From positions 1 through 40,228 of the forward strand of contig JAILPZ010000039.1 of the NCBI GenBank assembly GCA_024699225.1: a stretch of 40,228 nt of DNA, read 5' to 3'. The DNA comes from Sphaerochaetaceae bacterium. GTDB taxonomy: Bacteria; Spirochaetota; Spirochaetia; Sphaerochaetales; Sphaerochaetaceae. Under the pieces are notes generated by a model. That model was not told the origin of the DNA. It saw nothing but the letters and a program-made list of their open reading frames with translations, and searched no databases. Positions 25,215-33,597 of this stretch are shown here, in pieces. Position 1 is the first letter of the stretch. The number at the start of each line of letters is the position of its first letter. Position numbers and translations under genes: made by a program.

Positions 25215-26488
25215 TAGTAAAAGATCTCTTCGTTAAGCAGAAAATCCTCAAGAGAAATGAAAAGATAGCCTTTTTCATTGTAGTGCCTGACAGTCTTGTC
25301 AAAGACAACAACAATCTTTTTAAAAGAGTCTGACAGGAGGTCGTATGGCCTGGTTTCCTGATTCATTTTGTTCTGATTCTCAACAGAATAAGCGCTTTGA
25401 ATGTAGAATCTCCGGCTCCCTTTGTTTGCGATAAAATCTATTTCAAGCATTTTCTTCTTGTCTTTTTCTCTGCATTCAACATTTCCTACATCCACCATGA
25501 AACCTCTGTACTTAAGCTCATTGAAAATAACATTCTCCATAAGGTGGGTATTTTCAATCTGGCGGAATGAAAGGCGGGCGTTTCTTAGTCCGGTGTCTTC
25601 AAAGTAAATCTTAAACGGGGTAGAAATATATTTTCTTCCTTTTAAGTCGTATCGTAAGGCCTTGTCCAGAATGTAGGACTCCCTGAAATACTTTATGTAT
25701 CTGGAGATGGTGTCTGCTCCAATGTGAACCTTTTTTTCTGACAGAAAGGTGTTTTCAAGTTTTAACGGGTTTGTCAGGGATGATATTCCTGAGGCAAGAG
25801 TATCAAGGAGTTCATTCAGTTCTTCTGTGTTTTTTAGATTGTTTCTTTCAACTACGTCTTTGATATAGGTCTTATTCAGCTGATCTGTAAGATATTTCAT
25901 CTTGCTTTCTTCTCCGTCAGAGAGAACAACACGGGGCATTCCTCCATATGTCATATACTCTGCAAGAGCGGAAGAAACATCTCCTGCACGGTAAGCATAA
26001 AACTCAGAGAAAGAAAGCGGCATGACATGTATTTCATCCCCTCTGCCTCTGAATTCCGTAACTACATCCGTTGAGAGAAATTTTGAATTGCTGCCGGTAA
26101 CATATATATCAATGTTTCCTCTGGAAAGATATCCGTTCAGAACGAATTCAAAAGACTCCAGCATCTGAATCTCATCCAAAAGAAAGTAGTACTTTCCCTC
26201 ATCTGTTATTCTGGAAGAAATAAAAGACATAAACTTTTTGTAATTGGCCCCACGCCTGGCCTTCTGCATTTCAACCAGATCTTCTCCAATCAGTTGCAGA
26301 TCAAGGGCAGAATCAAAAGAAAACATTATAATTCTGTCTCTATCCACACCGGAAGAGAGAAGATAGTCGTAGAAAATGTTTTTCAGAAGAAAAGATTTTC
26401 CACATCTTCTTATACCGGTGATAATTTTAATGGAGTCATTCCACATTCTTTCTTTCAGCCGTTCAAGGTATAAAGGTCTCTGAATCAT
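25211..26488 (-). CDS. AAA_14/DUF4143 ATPase
   Basis: This 425-residue protein belongs to the widespread archaeal/bacterial AAA family often annotated as 'ATP-binding protein'. It has the Walker A GIRRCGKS near residue 25, a Walker B with LLDEIQ, the sensor segment VTGSNS, and the conserved YGGMPRVV. The C terminus is DUF4143, with an EIDFI...YIQSAY pattern resembling the PD-(D/E)xK nuclease fold remnant. Its role is unknown in general. AGGAGG precedes ATG 26486-26488. Upstream there are two 39-bp repeats, and its end converges on radA with overlapping stop codons. This patchily distributed family, with repeats beside it, is the only accessory-looking gene in this arm. Confidence 0.88.
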   Translation of the reverse strand: MIQRPLYLERLKERMWNDSIKIITGIRRCGKSFLLKNIFYDYLLSSGVDRDRIIMFSFDSALDLQLIGEDLVEMQKARRGANYKKFMSFISSRITDEGKYYFLLDEIQMLESFEFVLNGYLSRGNIDIYVTGSNSKFLSTDVVTEFRGRGDEIHVMPLSFSEFYAYRAGDVSSALAEYMTYGGMPRVVLSDGEESKMKYLTDQLNKTYIKDVVERNNLKNTEELNELLDTLASGISSLTNPLKLENTFLSEKKVHIGADTISRYIKYFRESYILDKALRYDLKGRKYISTPFKIYFEDTGLRNARLSFRQIENTHLMENVIFNELKYRGFMVDVGNVECREKDKKKMLEIDFIANKGSRRFYIQSAYSVENQNKMNQETRPYDLLSDSFKKIVVVFDKTVRHYNEKGYLFISLEDFLLNEEIFYY

Positions 26489-26525
26489 ACTTTCCTCCTG
26501 TACTTATCAAAATAACACAGAGGAT

Positions 26526-26531
26526 AGTATA
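26526..26531 (-). promoter_or_regulatory. Candidate -10 of the AAA_14 gene
   Basis: TATACT on the minus strand matches the -10 consensus at 5 of 6 positions and lies about 38 bases before the start codon. The -35 position falls within repeat 26545-26583 and shows no good match to TTGACA, which suggests activator or repressor input there. Confidence 0.35.
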
Positions 26532-26544
26532 AAACAAGAAAGCT

Positions 26545-26583
26545 ATTCGGAATTTTTTCCGTTTCTGCCCTTTTTTCCGAATG
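26545..26583. repeat. 39-bp repeat A upstream of the AAA_14 gene
   Basis: This copy matches 26618-26656 at 36 of 39 positions. Each copy begins ATTCGGAA and ends TTCCGAAT(G), giving inverted ends, and has an inner TTCCG, so CGGAA/TTCCG occurs three times per unit. It adjoins the candidate -10. Confidence 0.85.
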
Positions 26584-26617
26584 AAAAACCCTAAAAACAG
26601 CTAAAAATGGAAAATCC

Positions 26618-26656
26618 ATTCGGAATTTTTTCCGTTTCCGCCCAATTTTCCGAATG
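26618..26656. repeat. 39-bp repeat B upstream of the AAA_14 gene
   Basis: Partner of 26545-26583. Here the inverted ends extend to a perfect 10 bp (CCATTCGGAA at 26616-26625 / TTCCGAATGG at 26648-26657). It ends 8 bases from the cysE stop codon, so it may also act as a hairpin at the 3' end of the cysE transcript. Confidence 0.85.
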
Positions 26657-26664
26657 GAGAGGCT

Positions 26665-27510
26665 TCAGATTCTTTTGATTTCAGCAGGCTTTGAAACAAC
26701 TGTTGTGCCGGCATCTACTGATCTTGTAAGCCAGATGTTACCGCCGATTATGCAGTTATCCCCGATTTTTGTTTCGCCGCCGAGGATGGTGGCTCCTGCG
26801 TAAATTACAACATGAGAACCAATATCCGGATGTCTCTTAATTCCCTTGACCAGAGAACCGTCGTCGTTAACCTTAAAGCTCTTTGCTCCGAGTGTAACGT
26901 GCTGGTAGATCTTAACGTGGTCGGCTATGGTTGTAGTCTCACCAATAACAACACCTGTACCGTGGTCTATAAAGAAGTAGGGCCCGATTGTTGCACCCGG
27001 ATGGATATCAATGCCTGTAATCTCGTGTCCGTACTCAGTCATGATTCTCGGGATAAGAGGAACCTGGTCCTCATAAAGGGCATGTGCAATTCTGTAAATG
27101 CAGATGGCAGGGAAAGAAGGGTAGGCCAGAGCAACTTCACTCTTGCTCTTTGCAGCCGGATCTCCCTCATACGCTGCATCTATGTCGGTCTGGAGAATTC
27201 TTGCAATCTCAGGAGTCTTTCTGATAAGAGAAGCTGTTTTCTCAACAGCTGTCTTTTCATCCATAACGCTTAACATGGCCTGGATGAGGCTTTCAGCTGC
27301 AAGAGAGAGTGCAGCGTTACGCTGAACGTCCACATTTGTATCTCCGCAGTATGCAACTCCCTGCTGCTCGGAAAAAGCCGGGAACATGGCCTGTTTGAGA
27401 AGAAGAACAGCCTTGCGGGCTGACTTCTTTATACCGAAGTAAGTAGCTGAATCCTCTTTTGGAAGATTGTTTACAGCAAAGTTGATTGCGTTTGAAAGTG
27501 TGTCAGGCAT
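26665..27510 (-). CDS. cysE: Serine O-acetyltransferase
   Basis: This enzyme acetylates L-serine with acetyl-CoA, the first committed step to cysteine. The 281-residue protein has an all-helical N-terminal domain and a C-terminal left-handed beta-helix of hexapeptide repeats. The catalytic region is visible as IDIHPGATIGPYFFIDHGTG and VVIGETTTIADHVKIYQHVTLG, with conserved histidines. The N terminus is longer than in E. coli CysE and resembles the EpsC/SAT type of anaerobes. AGGAG precedes ATG at 27508-27510. The TraB-family gene ends 18 bases upstream, so both probably share a transcript. No O-acetylserine sulfhydrylase gene lies in this window. Confidence 0.93.
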   Translation of the reverse strand: MPDTLSNAINFAVNNLPKEDSATYFGIKKSARKAVLLLKQAMFPAFSEQQGVAYCGDTNVDVQRNAALSLAAESLIQAMLSVMDEKTAVEKTASLIRKTPEIARILQTDIDAAYEGDPAAKSKSEVALAYPSFPAICIYRIAHALYEDQVPLIPRIMTEYGHEITGIDIHPGATIGPYFFIDHGTGVVIGETTTIADHVKIYQHVTLGAKSFKVNDDGSLVKGIKRHPDIGSHVVIYAGATILGGETKIGDNCIIGGNIWLTRSVDAGTTVVSKPAEIKRI

Positions 27511-27528
27511 GTTGTCTCCTGTAATTTG

Positions 27529-28722
27529 TTAACCGAATATCTTAAGAACAATCGGAAACAGTACGAATGTTCCAAGAATACTACCAATACTTGTTGTGAT
27601 AAAGATTAAAAAGGCGTGAAGGACGCGGTTTTTAAACCAGCCCTTAACTGAAGCAATATCGTCCGAGACTGTTTCAAAGTCTTTGACTGCAGGCTTACGG
27701 AGTTCGCTTTCAGCAATACCCGTAAAAACTCCAACACCGATTAACGGATTCATAACGGCTACCGGAGCACTTACTGCAGCAACTATCCAGTTCAGAGGAT
27801 GTGCATTTGAAAGTATGGCAAAGAGCATGGAGCCTCCTGCATTTGAAGCAGCCCAGAGAAGGAAGTATTTAACGCCCTGCTCAAAGCCGTAGTTAAAGCA
27901 TGAGTAAAGAACAAAGGCAACGATTGCAAGAGGAACAAGCCAGGATACAACCTTGCCGGCCTTTGACGGGGGCGGGACGGTTTCTATCTTTGAAAGGTCT
28001 GTAGAAATCTCGTTCTTTTCAAGTTTCTCTATGGTCTTAACTATTCCGTTTGCATGACCTGCACCAATTATTGCAACCTTGTTCTTACCCTCGCAGTTGT
28101 AGATACTTGTAGCCAGGTATCTGTCGCGCTCATCAATAAGGGCAGCCTTTGCCTGGGGAAGTTCTTTGGCAAGCTCTCCCATCATGTTTTCAATAGCTTC
28201 ACCTTTCTTGAGCTCTTCAAGGTCTTCTGCCTTAATTTCTTCCTTGTCAAAAGCAGAGGAAATGAGGGCTCCGAGAAGCTTGGCCTTGTCAAAAAGACTG
28301 CTCATGGCCCAGGCCCGTTTAAGGGTTACTGTAATGTCTCTGTCGCAAAGGGTGAACGGAATGCCGCGCTCCTGAGCAATTCTTGCCCCTGAGAGAATCT
28401 CTTCTCCGGGAGAAATTCCGGTCTGTGCTCCAAGCTTTTTCTGGAAGGAGGCGAGGGCAGTGTTTGCAAGAACAAGAAAGGCTTTACCTTCCTTGAAAAT
28501 CTTTCTGAGGCTGGTTTCCGAGTATTTTTTACCCTCTGTCTTTGATGTGTAGCGGCCCTTGTCGAGCTCAATGCAAATCATGTCGGGGTTTTCCTGGTCA
28601 ATTATCCTCTCTACGTCTTCAACACTGTTTTTGGAAACATGTGCCGTACCTACGAGGGTTATGGTATTTCCGTTGTCCAGGGTAATCTTTTTAATTGTGT
28701 CGCTTACCGCCTCTGTTTTCAC
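27529..28722 (-). CDS. TraB/PrgY-family membrane protein
   Basis: The 397-residue protein has the TraB/GumN-type fold: the N-terminal LVGTAHVSKNSVEDVERII, ICIELDKGRY and the central VAIIGAGHANGI, which carry the conserved His and Glu residues proposed to bind metal. The C-terminal part (from about residue 255) has several hydrophobic helices, so it is an inner-membrane protein. PrgY of enterococci limits pheromone peptide activity, and a protease role has been proposed for the family; here the role is unknown. The start is GTG at 28720-28722, with GGAG upstream. It leads the traB-cysE unit and diverges from the glycosyltransferase gene. Confidence 0.88.
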   Translation of the reverse strand: MKTEAVSDTIKKITLDNGNTITLVGTAHVSKNSVEDVERIIDQENPDMICIELDKGRYTSKTEGKKYSETSLRKIFKEGKAFLVLANTALASFQKKLGAQTGISPGEEILSGARIAQERGIPFTLCDRDITVTLKRAWAMSSLFDKAKLLGALISSAFDKEEIKAEDLEELKKGEAIENMMGELAKELPQAKAALIDERDRYLATSIYNCEGKNKVAIIGAGHANGIVKTIEKLEKNEISTDLSKIETVPPPSKAGKVVSWLVPLAIVAFVLYSCFNYGFEQGVKYFLLWAASNAGGSMLFAILSNAHPLNWIVAAVSAPVAVMNPLIGVGVFTGIAESELRKPAVKDFETVSDDIASVKGWFKNRVLHAFLIFITTSIGSILGTFVLFPIVLKIFG

Positions 28723-28733
28723 TGATCACTCCT

Positions 28734-28761
28734 TTGCTGATTAGGATTTTATCCATATAAT
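28734..28761 (+). promoter_or_regulatory. Promoter of the glycosyltransferase gene
   Basis: A perfect -10, TATAAT (28756-28761), is preceded at 16 bases by TTGCTG (28734-28739). Transcription should begin near 28768, leaving a short leader with the strong AAAGGAGG ribosome-binding site. Confidence 0.6.
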
Positions 28762-28801
28762 AAAAGATATTCAACAAAGGTCCTGAAAGGAGGAGTAAAA
28801 G

Positions 28802-29884
28802 ATGAAGGTTTTCTTTTTTGTAAAGAAACTTGGCGACGGCGGAGCCGAAAGGGTTGTTGCAAACCTTGCCACCTCATTCTCTCTTGCAGGACATGAAACT
28901 GCAATTATAAATGCCTACCGCACAGAGTATGACTATCCTGTGGGTGAGGGCGTAAAGCGCTTCTTTCTGGAAAAAAGCAACCTTGAAAATGACAACTTTG
29001 TAAAAAGAAACATAAGGCGCCTAAGTAAGCTCAGAAAGATTTTGAAAGAAGAGAGACCGGATGTACTTATCTCCTTTATGGCCGAATCAAACTACAGGGC
29101 TGTAACTGCTGCTGCAGGACTTGGAATAAAAACCATTATCTCAGTAAGAAATGATCCGGAGCGTGAGTACCACGGAAAACTCGGACACTTTCTTGCAAAA
29201 CACCTTCTAACCAGAGCTGACGGCTGTGTCTTTCAGACTCCGGATGCACAGAGCTGGTTTCCAAAATCATTTGCAGAGAGGTCTACTGTTATAGCAAACG
29301 TTGTAAGAGAGGACTTCTTCTCTGTAGAGAGAAAGCCCGTTCCCTTTACCGTTTCTGCCTGTGGCCGTCTAACTGAACAGAAAGACTACGGAACACTTTT
29401 GGAGGCCTTTAAAACAGTGCATGAAAACCTTCCTCAGAGCCGCCTTGAAATCTACGGCATGGGAGAAGAGGAAGAAAAACTTAAAAAGAAGGCAGAGCTT
29501 CTCTCCCTTTCAGACTGTGTCTCTTTCTGCGGTCAGGTTTCAGATGTAGGAGAGGTTCTGTCAAAAACAGCTGTCTATGTCCTCTCTTCTTTGTATGAAG
29601 GTCTTCCAAACTCCCTTATGGAGGCTCTTGCTGCAGGCGTTCCGTCTGTTTCCACAGACTGCCCCTGCGGAGGGCCGAGAATGCTTATTGAGAACAACAA
29701 AAACGGTATTCTGGTTCCTGTTGGAGACAGCACTGCCCTGGCAAAAGCCATGACAGAGCTTCTTGAGAATCCTGAGACGGCAGAGAAGATGGGAAAAGAA
29801 GCGAGAAATAGAGCTCTTGAGTTTAAAACAGAGCCCATAGTAAAGAAGTGGGAAGAGTACGCAAAAAAGGTTCTTGAAGGATGA
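28802..29884 (+). CDS. Glycosyltransferase family 4 (GT-B fold)
   Basis: The 360-residue enzyme would transfer a sugar from a nucleotide-sugar donor to a lipid, protein or glycan acceptor; the specific substrate cannot be read. The N-terminal Rossmann domain starts with LGDGGAERVVANLA, which is typical of GT4 enzymes with a glycine-rich acceptor loop. The C-terminal domain has CGRLTEQKDYGTLLEAF and the EX7E-type motif YEGLPNSLMEALAAG. AAAGGAGG precedes the ATG. The stop overlaps the start of the next gene (ATGA). It is a lone glycosyltransferase, not part of a visible polysaccharide cluster. Confidence 0.92.
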   Translation: MKVFFFVKKLGDGGAERVVANLATSFSLAGHETAIINAYRTEYDYPVGEGVKRFFLEKSNLENDNFVKRNIRRLSKLRKILKEERPDVLISFMAESNYRAVTAAAGLGIKTIISVRNDPEREYHGKLGHFLAKHLLTRADGCVFQTPDAQSWFPKSFAERSTVIANVVREDFFSVERKPVPFTVSACGRLTEQKDYGTLLEAFKTVHENLPQSRLEIYGMGEEEEKLKKKAELLSLSDCVSFCGQVSDVGEVLSKTAVYVLSSLYEGLPNSLMEALAAGVPSVSTDCPCGGPRMLIENNKNGILVPVGDSTALAKAMTELLENPETAEKMGKEARNRALEFKTEPIVKKWEEYAKKVLEG

Positions 29885-30549
29885 ACATAATAATTAAAAG
29901 AGGACGCGGCAGAAAAAATTTGCGCATGCATTTTGATGATCACGGCTCTCTTATAGTTTCTGCTCCTTATTCAGCTTCCCAGTCTTTAATAGACTCCTTT
30001 ATCTCTTCAAACAAGGAATGGATAGAGCAGAACGCACAAAAGATTCCTGAGCACAGTTACGCAACAGGAGACAGCTTTCCTTTCTTCGGGAAAACCTATC
30101 CGCTTTATGTTTTTAAAGGCGAGAGGGGAGTTTTTCAGAGAGATGACGGTCTTTATGTTTTTGTTCCCAGGGTTGAGACAACTTCTACCGTAAAAAGAGA
30201 GCTGTACAGATTCTACTGCAAGAGCCTTTACTCCTATACTCAGGAGCGCCTTCCGCTCTTTTGCTCTCAGATGAAGCTGCCTGTTCCCACTCTTGAAATC
30301 TGTAATGCAAAAAGCCGCTGGGGCTGCTGCTACAGAACAAAAGGCCTTGTAAAGCTCAGCGCCATAACGGCAACCCTTCCAAAAGACCTTATAGACATGA
30401 CCATAATTCACGAGCTGTGCCACCTGGTTTACGACGGGCACGGTGAGGATTTTAAAAACCTTCTTAAAACCTATGTTCCTGATGTTAAGGAGAGGGAAAA
30501 AGAACTTAAAAAGATTGCAAAAAGTGGAGCTTCCCGCAATCTCTTTTAA
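29881..30549 (+). CDS. YgjP-type metal-dependent hydrolase (M48-like, DUF45)
   Basis: This 222-residue protein has the DUF45/YgjP architecture: N-terminal beta-rich region (RGRGRKNLRMHF), a central NAKSRWGCCYRTKGLVKLS, and the zinc-metalloprotease motif IIHELCHLVYDGHGEDF, in which HELCH and the following His are the expected ligands. Members resemble SprT/WSS1 proteases, but their substrates are unknown. The start overlaps the glycosyltransferase stop by 4 bases, so it is translated by coupling. The gap to pepD is 45 bases. Confidence 0.9.
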   Translation: MNIIIKRGRGRKNLRMHFDDHGSLIVSAPYSASQSLIDSFISSNKEWIEQNAQKIPEHSYATGDSFPFFGKTYPLYVFKGERGVFQRDDGLYVFVPRVETTSTVKRELYRFYCKSLYSYTQERLPLFCSQMKLPVPTLEICNAKSRWGCCYRTKGLVKLSAITATLPKDLIDMTIIHELCHLVYDGHGEDFKNLLKTYVPDVKEREKELKKIAKSGASRNLF

Positions 30550-30558
30550 CTGTACTTC

Positions 30559-30587
30559 TTGTCGAGAACAAGGCTCTTCAGTACTAT
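30559..30587 (+). promoter_or_regulatory. Candidate pepD promoter predicting a leaderless mRNA
   Basis: TTGTCG (30559-30564), a 17-base spacer and TACTAT (30582-30587) resemble sigma70 hexamers at 4 of 6 positions each. The predicted start at about 30594 abuts the pepD ATG at 30595, which has no Shine-Dalgarno sequence. Confidence 0.4.
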
Positions 30588-30594
30588 TTGAACT

Positions 30595-32046
30595 ATGAAA
30601 GCAACAGATATAAAAAGTAATAATCAGACATTTAAATATTTTCTGGAAATATCTTCCATTCCAAGGGAATCCGGGAATGAAGAGGGTATGAGAGAGTATC
30701 TTCTCAAGTGGGCAAAGGACTGCGGTTTTGAGGGCCTCAGAGACAGCGCCGGAAACATAATAGTCAGGAGAGCAGCCACAAAGGGATTTGAAGGGAAAAA
30801 GCCTGTTGCCCTTCAGGGTCACATGGATATGGTGTGCGTTAAGAGAGAAAACAGCACCCATGATTTTACAAAGGACCCGATAGACGTTGTTCTTGACGGG
30901 GATTTTCTCAGGGCAAGAGATACAAGCCTTGGAGGAGACAATGGGATTGCAGTTGCCATGACAATGGCATTGTTCACTGATGAGGGTGCTGAGCACGGAC
31001 CGCTTGAGGCTATCTTCACATTCGGTGAGGAGACGGGGCTTTATGGGGCGTTTGCACTGGATGCCTCTCTGATAAAAAGCAGAAGGATGATTAATCTGGA
31101 CAGCGAGGAAGAGGGTGTTATCTATATTGGCTGCGCAGGCGGTGTGGACGTAAAGGGCTCTCTTGCTGTGAAAAAGCAGAAAGGTGAGGGCGCAAAGATT
31201 GCTGTAAAGATTGCAGGTCTTAAGGGCGGTCACAGCGGTGGCGAGATTCATCTTCAGAGGGTAAATGCAATCAGTGCAGCGTCCCGCATGATTGAGGCTC
31301 TGGACGGGGAGGGCCTTGAGTTCTGCCTTGTTTCTTTTGACGGCGGTACAAGAAGAAATGTAATTCCGTCGACCTGTTCTTTTGAGGTTATTGTGGATGA
31401 GAGGGAGGCTGAGAAGGCTGTTTCCATCATTAAAAAGGCCTCTGAGGAGATAAAGAAGGAGAACCGCTACGAGGAGCCTGACTTCAGGGCTGAAGTTTCT
31501 CTTGAAAAAGGCTGTACCTGTGTTTCCCTGTCCGCTGAGGATTCAAGGAAGATTGTTAAGGCTCTTTTTGCTTCTCCGTCTGGAGTTTATGCAAACAGTC
31601 TTGCAGTTAAGGGCGTGGTTGAGACTTCAGACAACCTGGCCATAGCAAGGCTTAACGAAAAGGACTTTACAGTTGAGTTTAGCGTAAGAAGCCTTTCAGA
31701 CAGTGCCATGAACATGCTGGGAAGAAAGATAGTTTCAATTCTTGAAGCCTTTGGTTTTAAGACAAACTTTGAAGAATCCTATCCGTCATGGACTCCGGAT
31801 CCGTCTTCTTCCCTTGCTTCTTTCTGCGCCAAGGCCTGGGAAGACTGCACCGGAAAGAAGGCTGTTCTTACATCCATTCATGCAGGACTTGAATGCGGGG
31901 TTATAAACAGCAAGATTGAGGGAATGGACAGCGTCTCAATAGGACCCGATCTTTACGATGTACATACGGTAAATGAGCATTTGAGCATAAGTTCTACAGA
32001 GCGCATGTATGACTTTGTGAAGTATCTTCTCTCCATTACAGACTAG
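30595..32046 (+). CDS. pepD: Aminoacyl-histidine dipeptidase (M20C)
   Basis: PepD is a cytoplasmic zinc dipeptidase with broad activity on Xaa-His and other dipeptides. The 483-residue protein shows the M20 ligands in order: ALQGHMDMVCV (His, Asp), LGGDNGIA (bridging Asp), FGEETGL (catalytic Glu), LDSEEEG (Asp), and a C-terminal SIHAGLECG. The insert between them is the lid and dimerisation domain. The length matches E. coli PepD. There is no ribosome-binding site before ATG 30595; a promoter at 30559-30587 would give a leaderless message. Confidence 0.95.
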   Translation: MKATDIKSNNQTFKYFLEISSIPRESGNEEGMREYLLKWAKDCGFEGLRDSAGNIIVRRAATKGFEGKKPVALQGHMDMVCVKRENSTHDFTKDPIDVVLDGDFLRARDTSLGGDNGIAVAMTMALFTDEGAEHGPLEAIFTFGEETGLYGAFALDASLIKSRRMINLDSEEEGVIYIGCAGGVDVKGSLAVKKQKGEGAKIAVKIAGLKGGHSGGEIHLQRVNAISAASRMIEALDGEGLEFCLVSFDGGTRRNVIPSTCSFEVIVDEREAEKAVSIIKKASEEIKKENRYEEPDFRAEVSLEKGCTCVSLSAEDSRKIVKALFASPSGVYANSLAVKGVVETSDNLAIARLNEKDFTVEFSVRSLSDSAMNMLGRKIVSILEAFGFKTNFEESYPSWTPDPSSSLASFCAKAWEDCTGKKAVLTSIHAGLECGVINSKIEGMDSVSIGPDLYDVHTVNEHLSISSTERMYDFVKYLLSITD

Positions 32047-32094
32047 GATATAAAAGCACAATTCAGACTCTAGTTAGAAAAATAACGATTTTTT

Positions 32095-32123
32095 TTGCGG
32101 TATAGACCATTTTGTGATAGAAT
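32095..32123 (+). promoter_or_regulatory. Extended -10 promoter for the glycosidase-like gene
   Basis: TGATAGAAT (32115-32123) is an extended -10, with TTGCGG (32095-32100) 17 bases upstream. The predicted start is about 32130. The same TGTGATAGAAT string precedes the kinase gene at 7499-7509. Confidence 0.55.
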
Positions 32124-32130
32124 TCGTAAA

Positions 32131-32160
32131 ATGTCATTCTTTCGCGTTTTCAGGGGTTAG
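32131..32160 (+). CDS. Possible nine-codon leader peptide
   Basis: ATG at 32131 directly follows the predicted transcription start (32130) and opens a short frame, MSFFRVFRG, that ends with TAG two bases before the TTG start of the next gene. Its AGG GGT codons contain the Shine-Dalgarno AGGGG of that gene. Translation of the leader could control access to the downstream site. It may also be coincidence. Confidence 0.3.
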   Translation: MSFFRVFRG

Positions 32161-32162
32161 AT

Positions 32163-33596
32163 TTGAATAAAGACGAAATACCATCAATCATATTCTACGA
32201 TCAGGATTTTGTAGATTTATATGACAGATCGTGGGTATGGGTTGACGAACTTTGGAAACAGGGAACGCTTGCAGACGGCATTCCGGTTTCCCCGACATAC
32301 ATTTCCCATGACGGGCAGACAACTGTAAATCTGTTTGATACCTGTTTATCCTCTTTGTTTCTGAGTTACAGCAATCAGGTCTATTCTCCATTTGAAGCGG
32401 TTGACTACTTTTATTCAAAGCAGGAAGAAGACGGAGCTATCCGTTGTGATTACAGTCTTGAAGACGGAAGCCCTGTTTTTACTGAAGACAACCCTCAGGG
32501 TGTTTGTCTTCCGCTTCTTCCATATGTGGAGTTTGTCTTCTATCACAAGATTGGCAACAAGAAGCGCCTTAAGGAAGCAGTTCCCTTCCTCGAGAAGTAT
32601 TTTGACTGGCTTAAGGCTAACTTCCAGAAGGAAAACGGACTTTTTTCTGTCCCGGTAAGCGCCTGCGGAACAGGCGGTATTCCAAGGTCAGAGGCCGTCT
32701 ATCAGCTGGACTTCAACACCATAGTTGCTATCAACGCTCTGTTCTTCTCCATGATTGGAGACATTCTGAATGACAAGGAACTGAGTTTCAGGTACAAGAA
32801 GCTTTACTTTATCTTAAAGACAAGAATCAATTCATTAATGTGGGATCCCGAGACTTCCTTCTACTATGATCTGGATGCTCAGGAAAACAGAATCCCGCTT
32901 AAGATGATCAGTGCCTACTGGACTCTTCTTGCAGAGATTCCAAATGACGAGAAAGCAGCTCTTATGGTAGAGAAGCTCAAAGACCCCGCATGCTTTGGAA
33001 CAGAGAACCCGTTCCCGAACGTAAGTGCAGACAGCCCCTGCTTCAGGGAAGACGCATACAATCTTTGCGGAGCTGTAGTTCCGTTTAATACTTATTTTGT
33101 AGTCAAGGGCCTTGAAAAGTACGGAGAAAGGGTGTTTGCACGTGAGTGTGCCATAAGAAACATCTACTTTATCCTTGATACTCTTAATCCTGATGAGAAC
33201 ACACAGGGCGACACATGGGAGGCATATCTTCCTTCAAGAGAAGGCTTCCCCGCAGGAGCAGACAACAATCCTCTCTTCCCGAGAAAAAAATTCCTGCCTC
33301 AGCTCTGTCTCATGACCATAACTCTTATGATAGAGGATGTAGTAGGCCTTGATATTTCTCTTCCGAGGAAAACAGTTAACTGGACTGTGCCCAGCCTTGA
33401 AGTTATGGGTATAGACAAGCTTTCCTTAAAGAGAAACTTCATTTCGATAATGAGCAGCAAAAACACCAGAGGCTGGGAAATCAGGCTTGAAAGCGAGAAA
33501 CTCTATTACTTTACTATTGAGATTATAGACGAGGACAAGAAGAAGACTCTGCCCATTCCGAGCGGAAAGTGTTCAATGCTCATAGACAAGCTTTGA
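32163..33596 (+). CDS. Six-hairpin glycosidase-like protein (trehalase/MGH1-like)
   Basis: The 477-residue protein shows the (alpha/alpha)6-barrel pattern of GH37/GH63-type hydrolases: an aromatic-rich N terminus (DRSWVWVDELW), YLSWVT-like repeated helical hairpins (LKTRINSLMWDPETSFYYDLDA), and the conserved AYWTLLAEI and NVSADSP. It resembles the mannosylglycerate-hydrolase-like group by general feel, but no substrate can be assigned. No signal peptide is seen, so it is probably cytoplasmic. The start is TTG at 32163, with AGGGG six bases upstream. A possible leader peptide precedes it, and the TerB-DnaJ gene begins two bases after its stop. Confidence 0.7.
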   Translation: MNKDEIPSIIFYDQDFVDLYDRSWVWVDELWKQGTLADGIPVSPTYISHDGQTTVNLFDTCLSSLFLSYSNQVYSPFEAVDYFYSKQEEDGAIRCDYSLEDGSPVFTEDNPQGVCLPLLPYVEFVFYHKIGNKKRLKEAVPFLEKYFDWLKANFQKENGLFSVPVSACGTGGIPRSEAVYQLDFNTIVAINALFFSMIGDILNDKELSFRYKKLYFILKTRINSLMWDPETSFYYDLDAQENRIPLKMISAYWTLLAEIPNDEKAALMVEKLKDPACFGTENPFPNVSADSPCFREDAYNLCGAVVPFNTYFVVKGLEKYGERVFARECAIRNIYFILDTLNPDENTQGDTWEAYLPSREGFPAGADNNPLFPRKKFLPQLCLMTITLMIEDVVGLDISLPRKTVNWTVPSLEVMGIDKLSLKRNFISIMSSKNTRGWEIRLESEKLYYFTIEIIDEDKKKTLPIPSGKCSMLIDKL

Positions 33597-33597
33597 T

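Noticed and set aside
25211-26488. AAA_14 ATPase as part of a toxin-antitoxin or defence system
   Set aside because: No partner gene lies nearby: the neighbours are radA and cysE. The only supporting element is the repeat pair.
30007-31251. 414-codon open frame on the minus strand across the YgjP and pepD genes
   Set aside because: It has no ribosome-binding site or domain resemblance, is rich in Cys and Leu as expected for an antisense shadow, and both plus-strand genes have clear conserved motifs.
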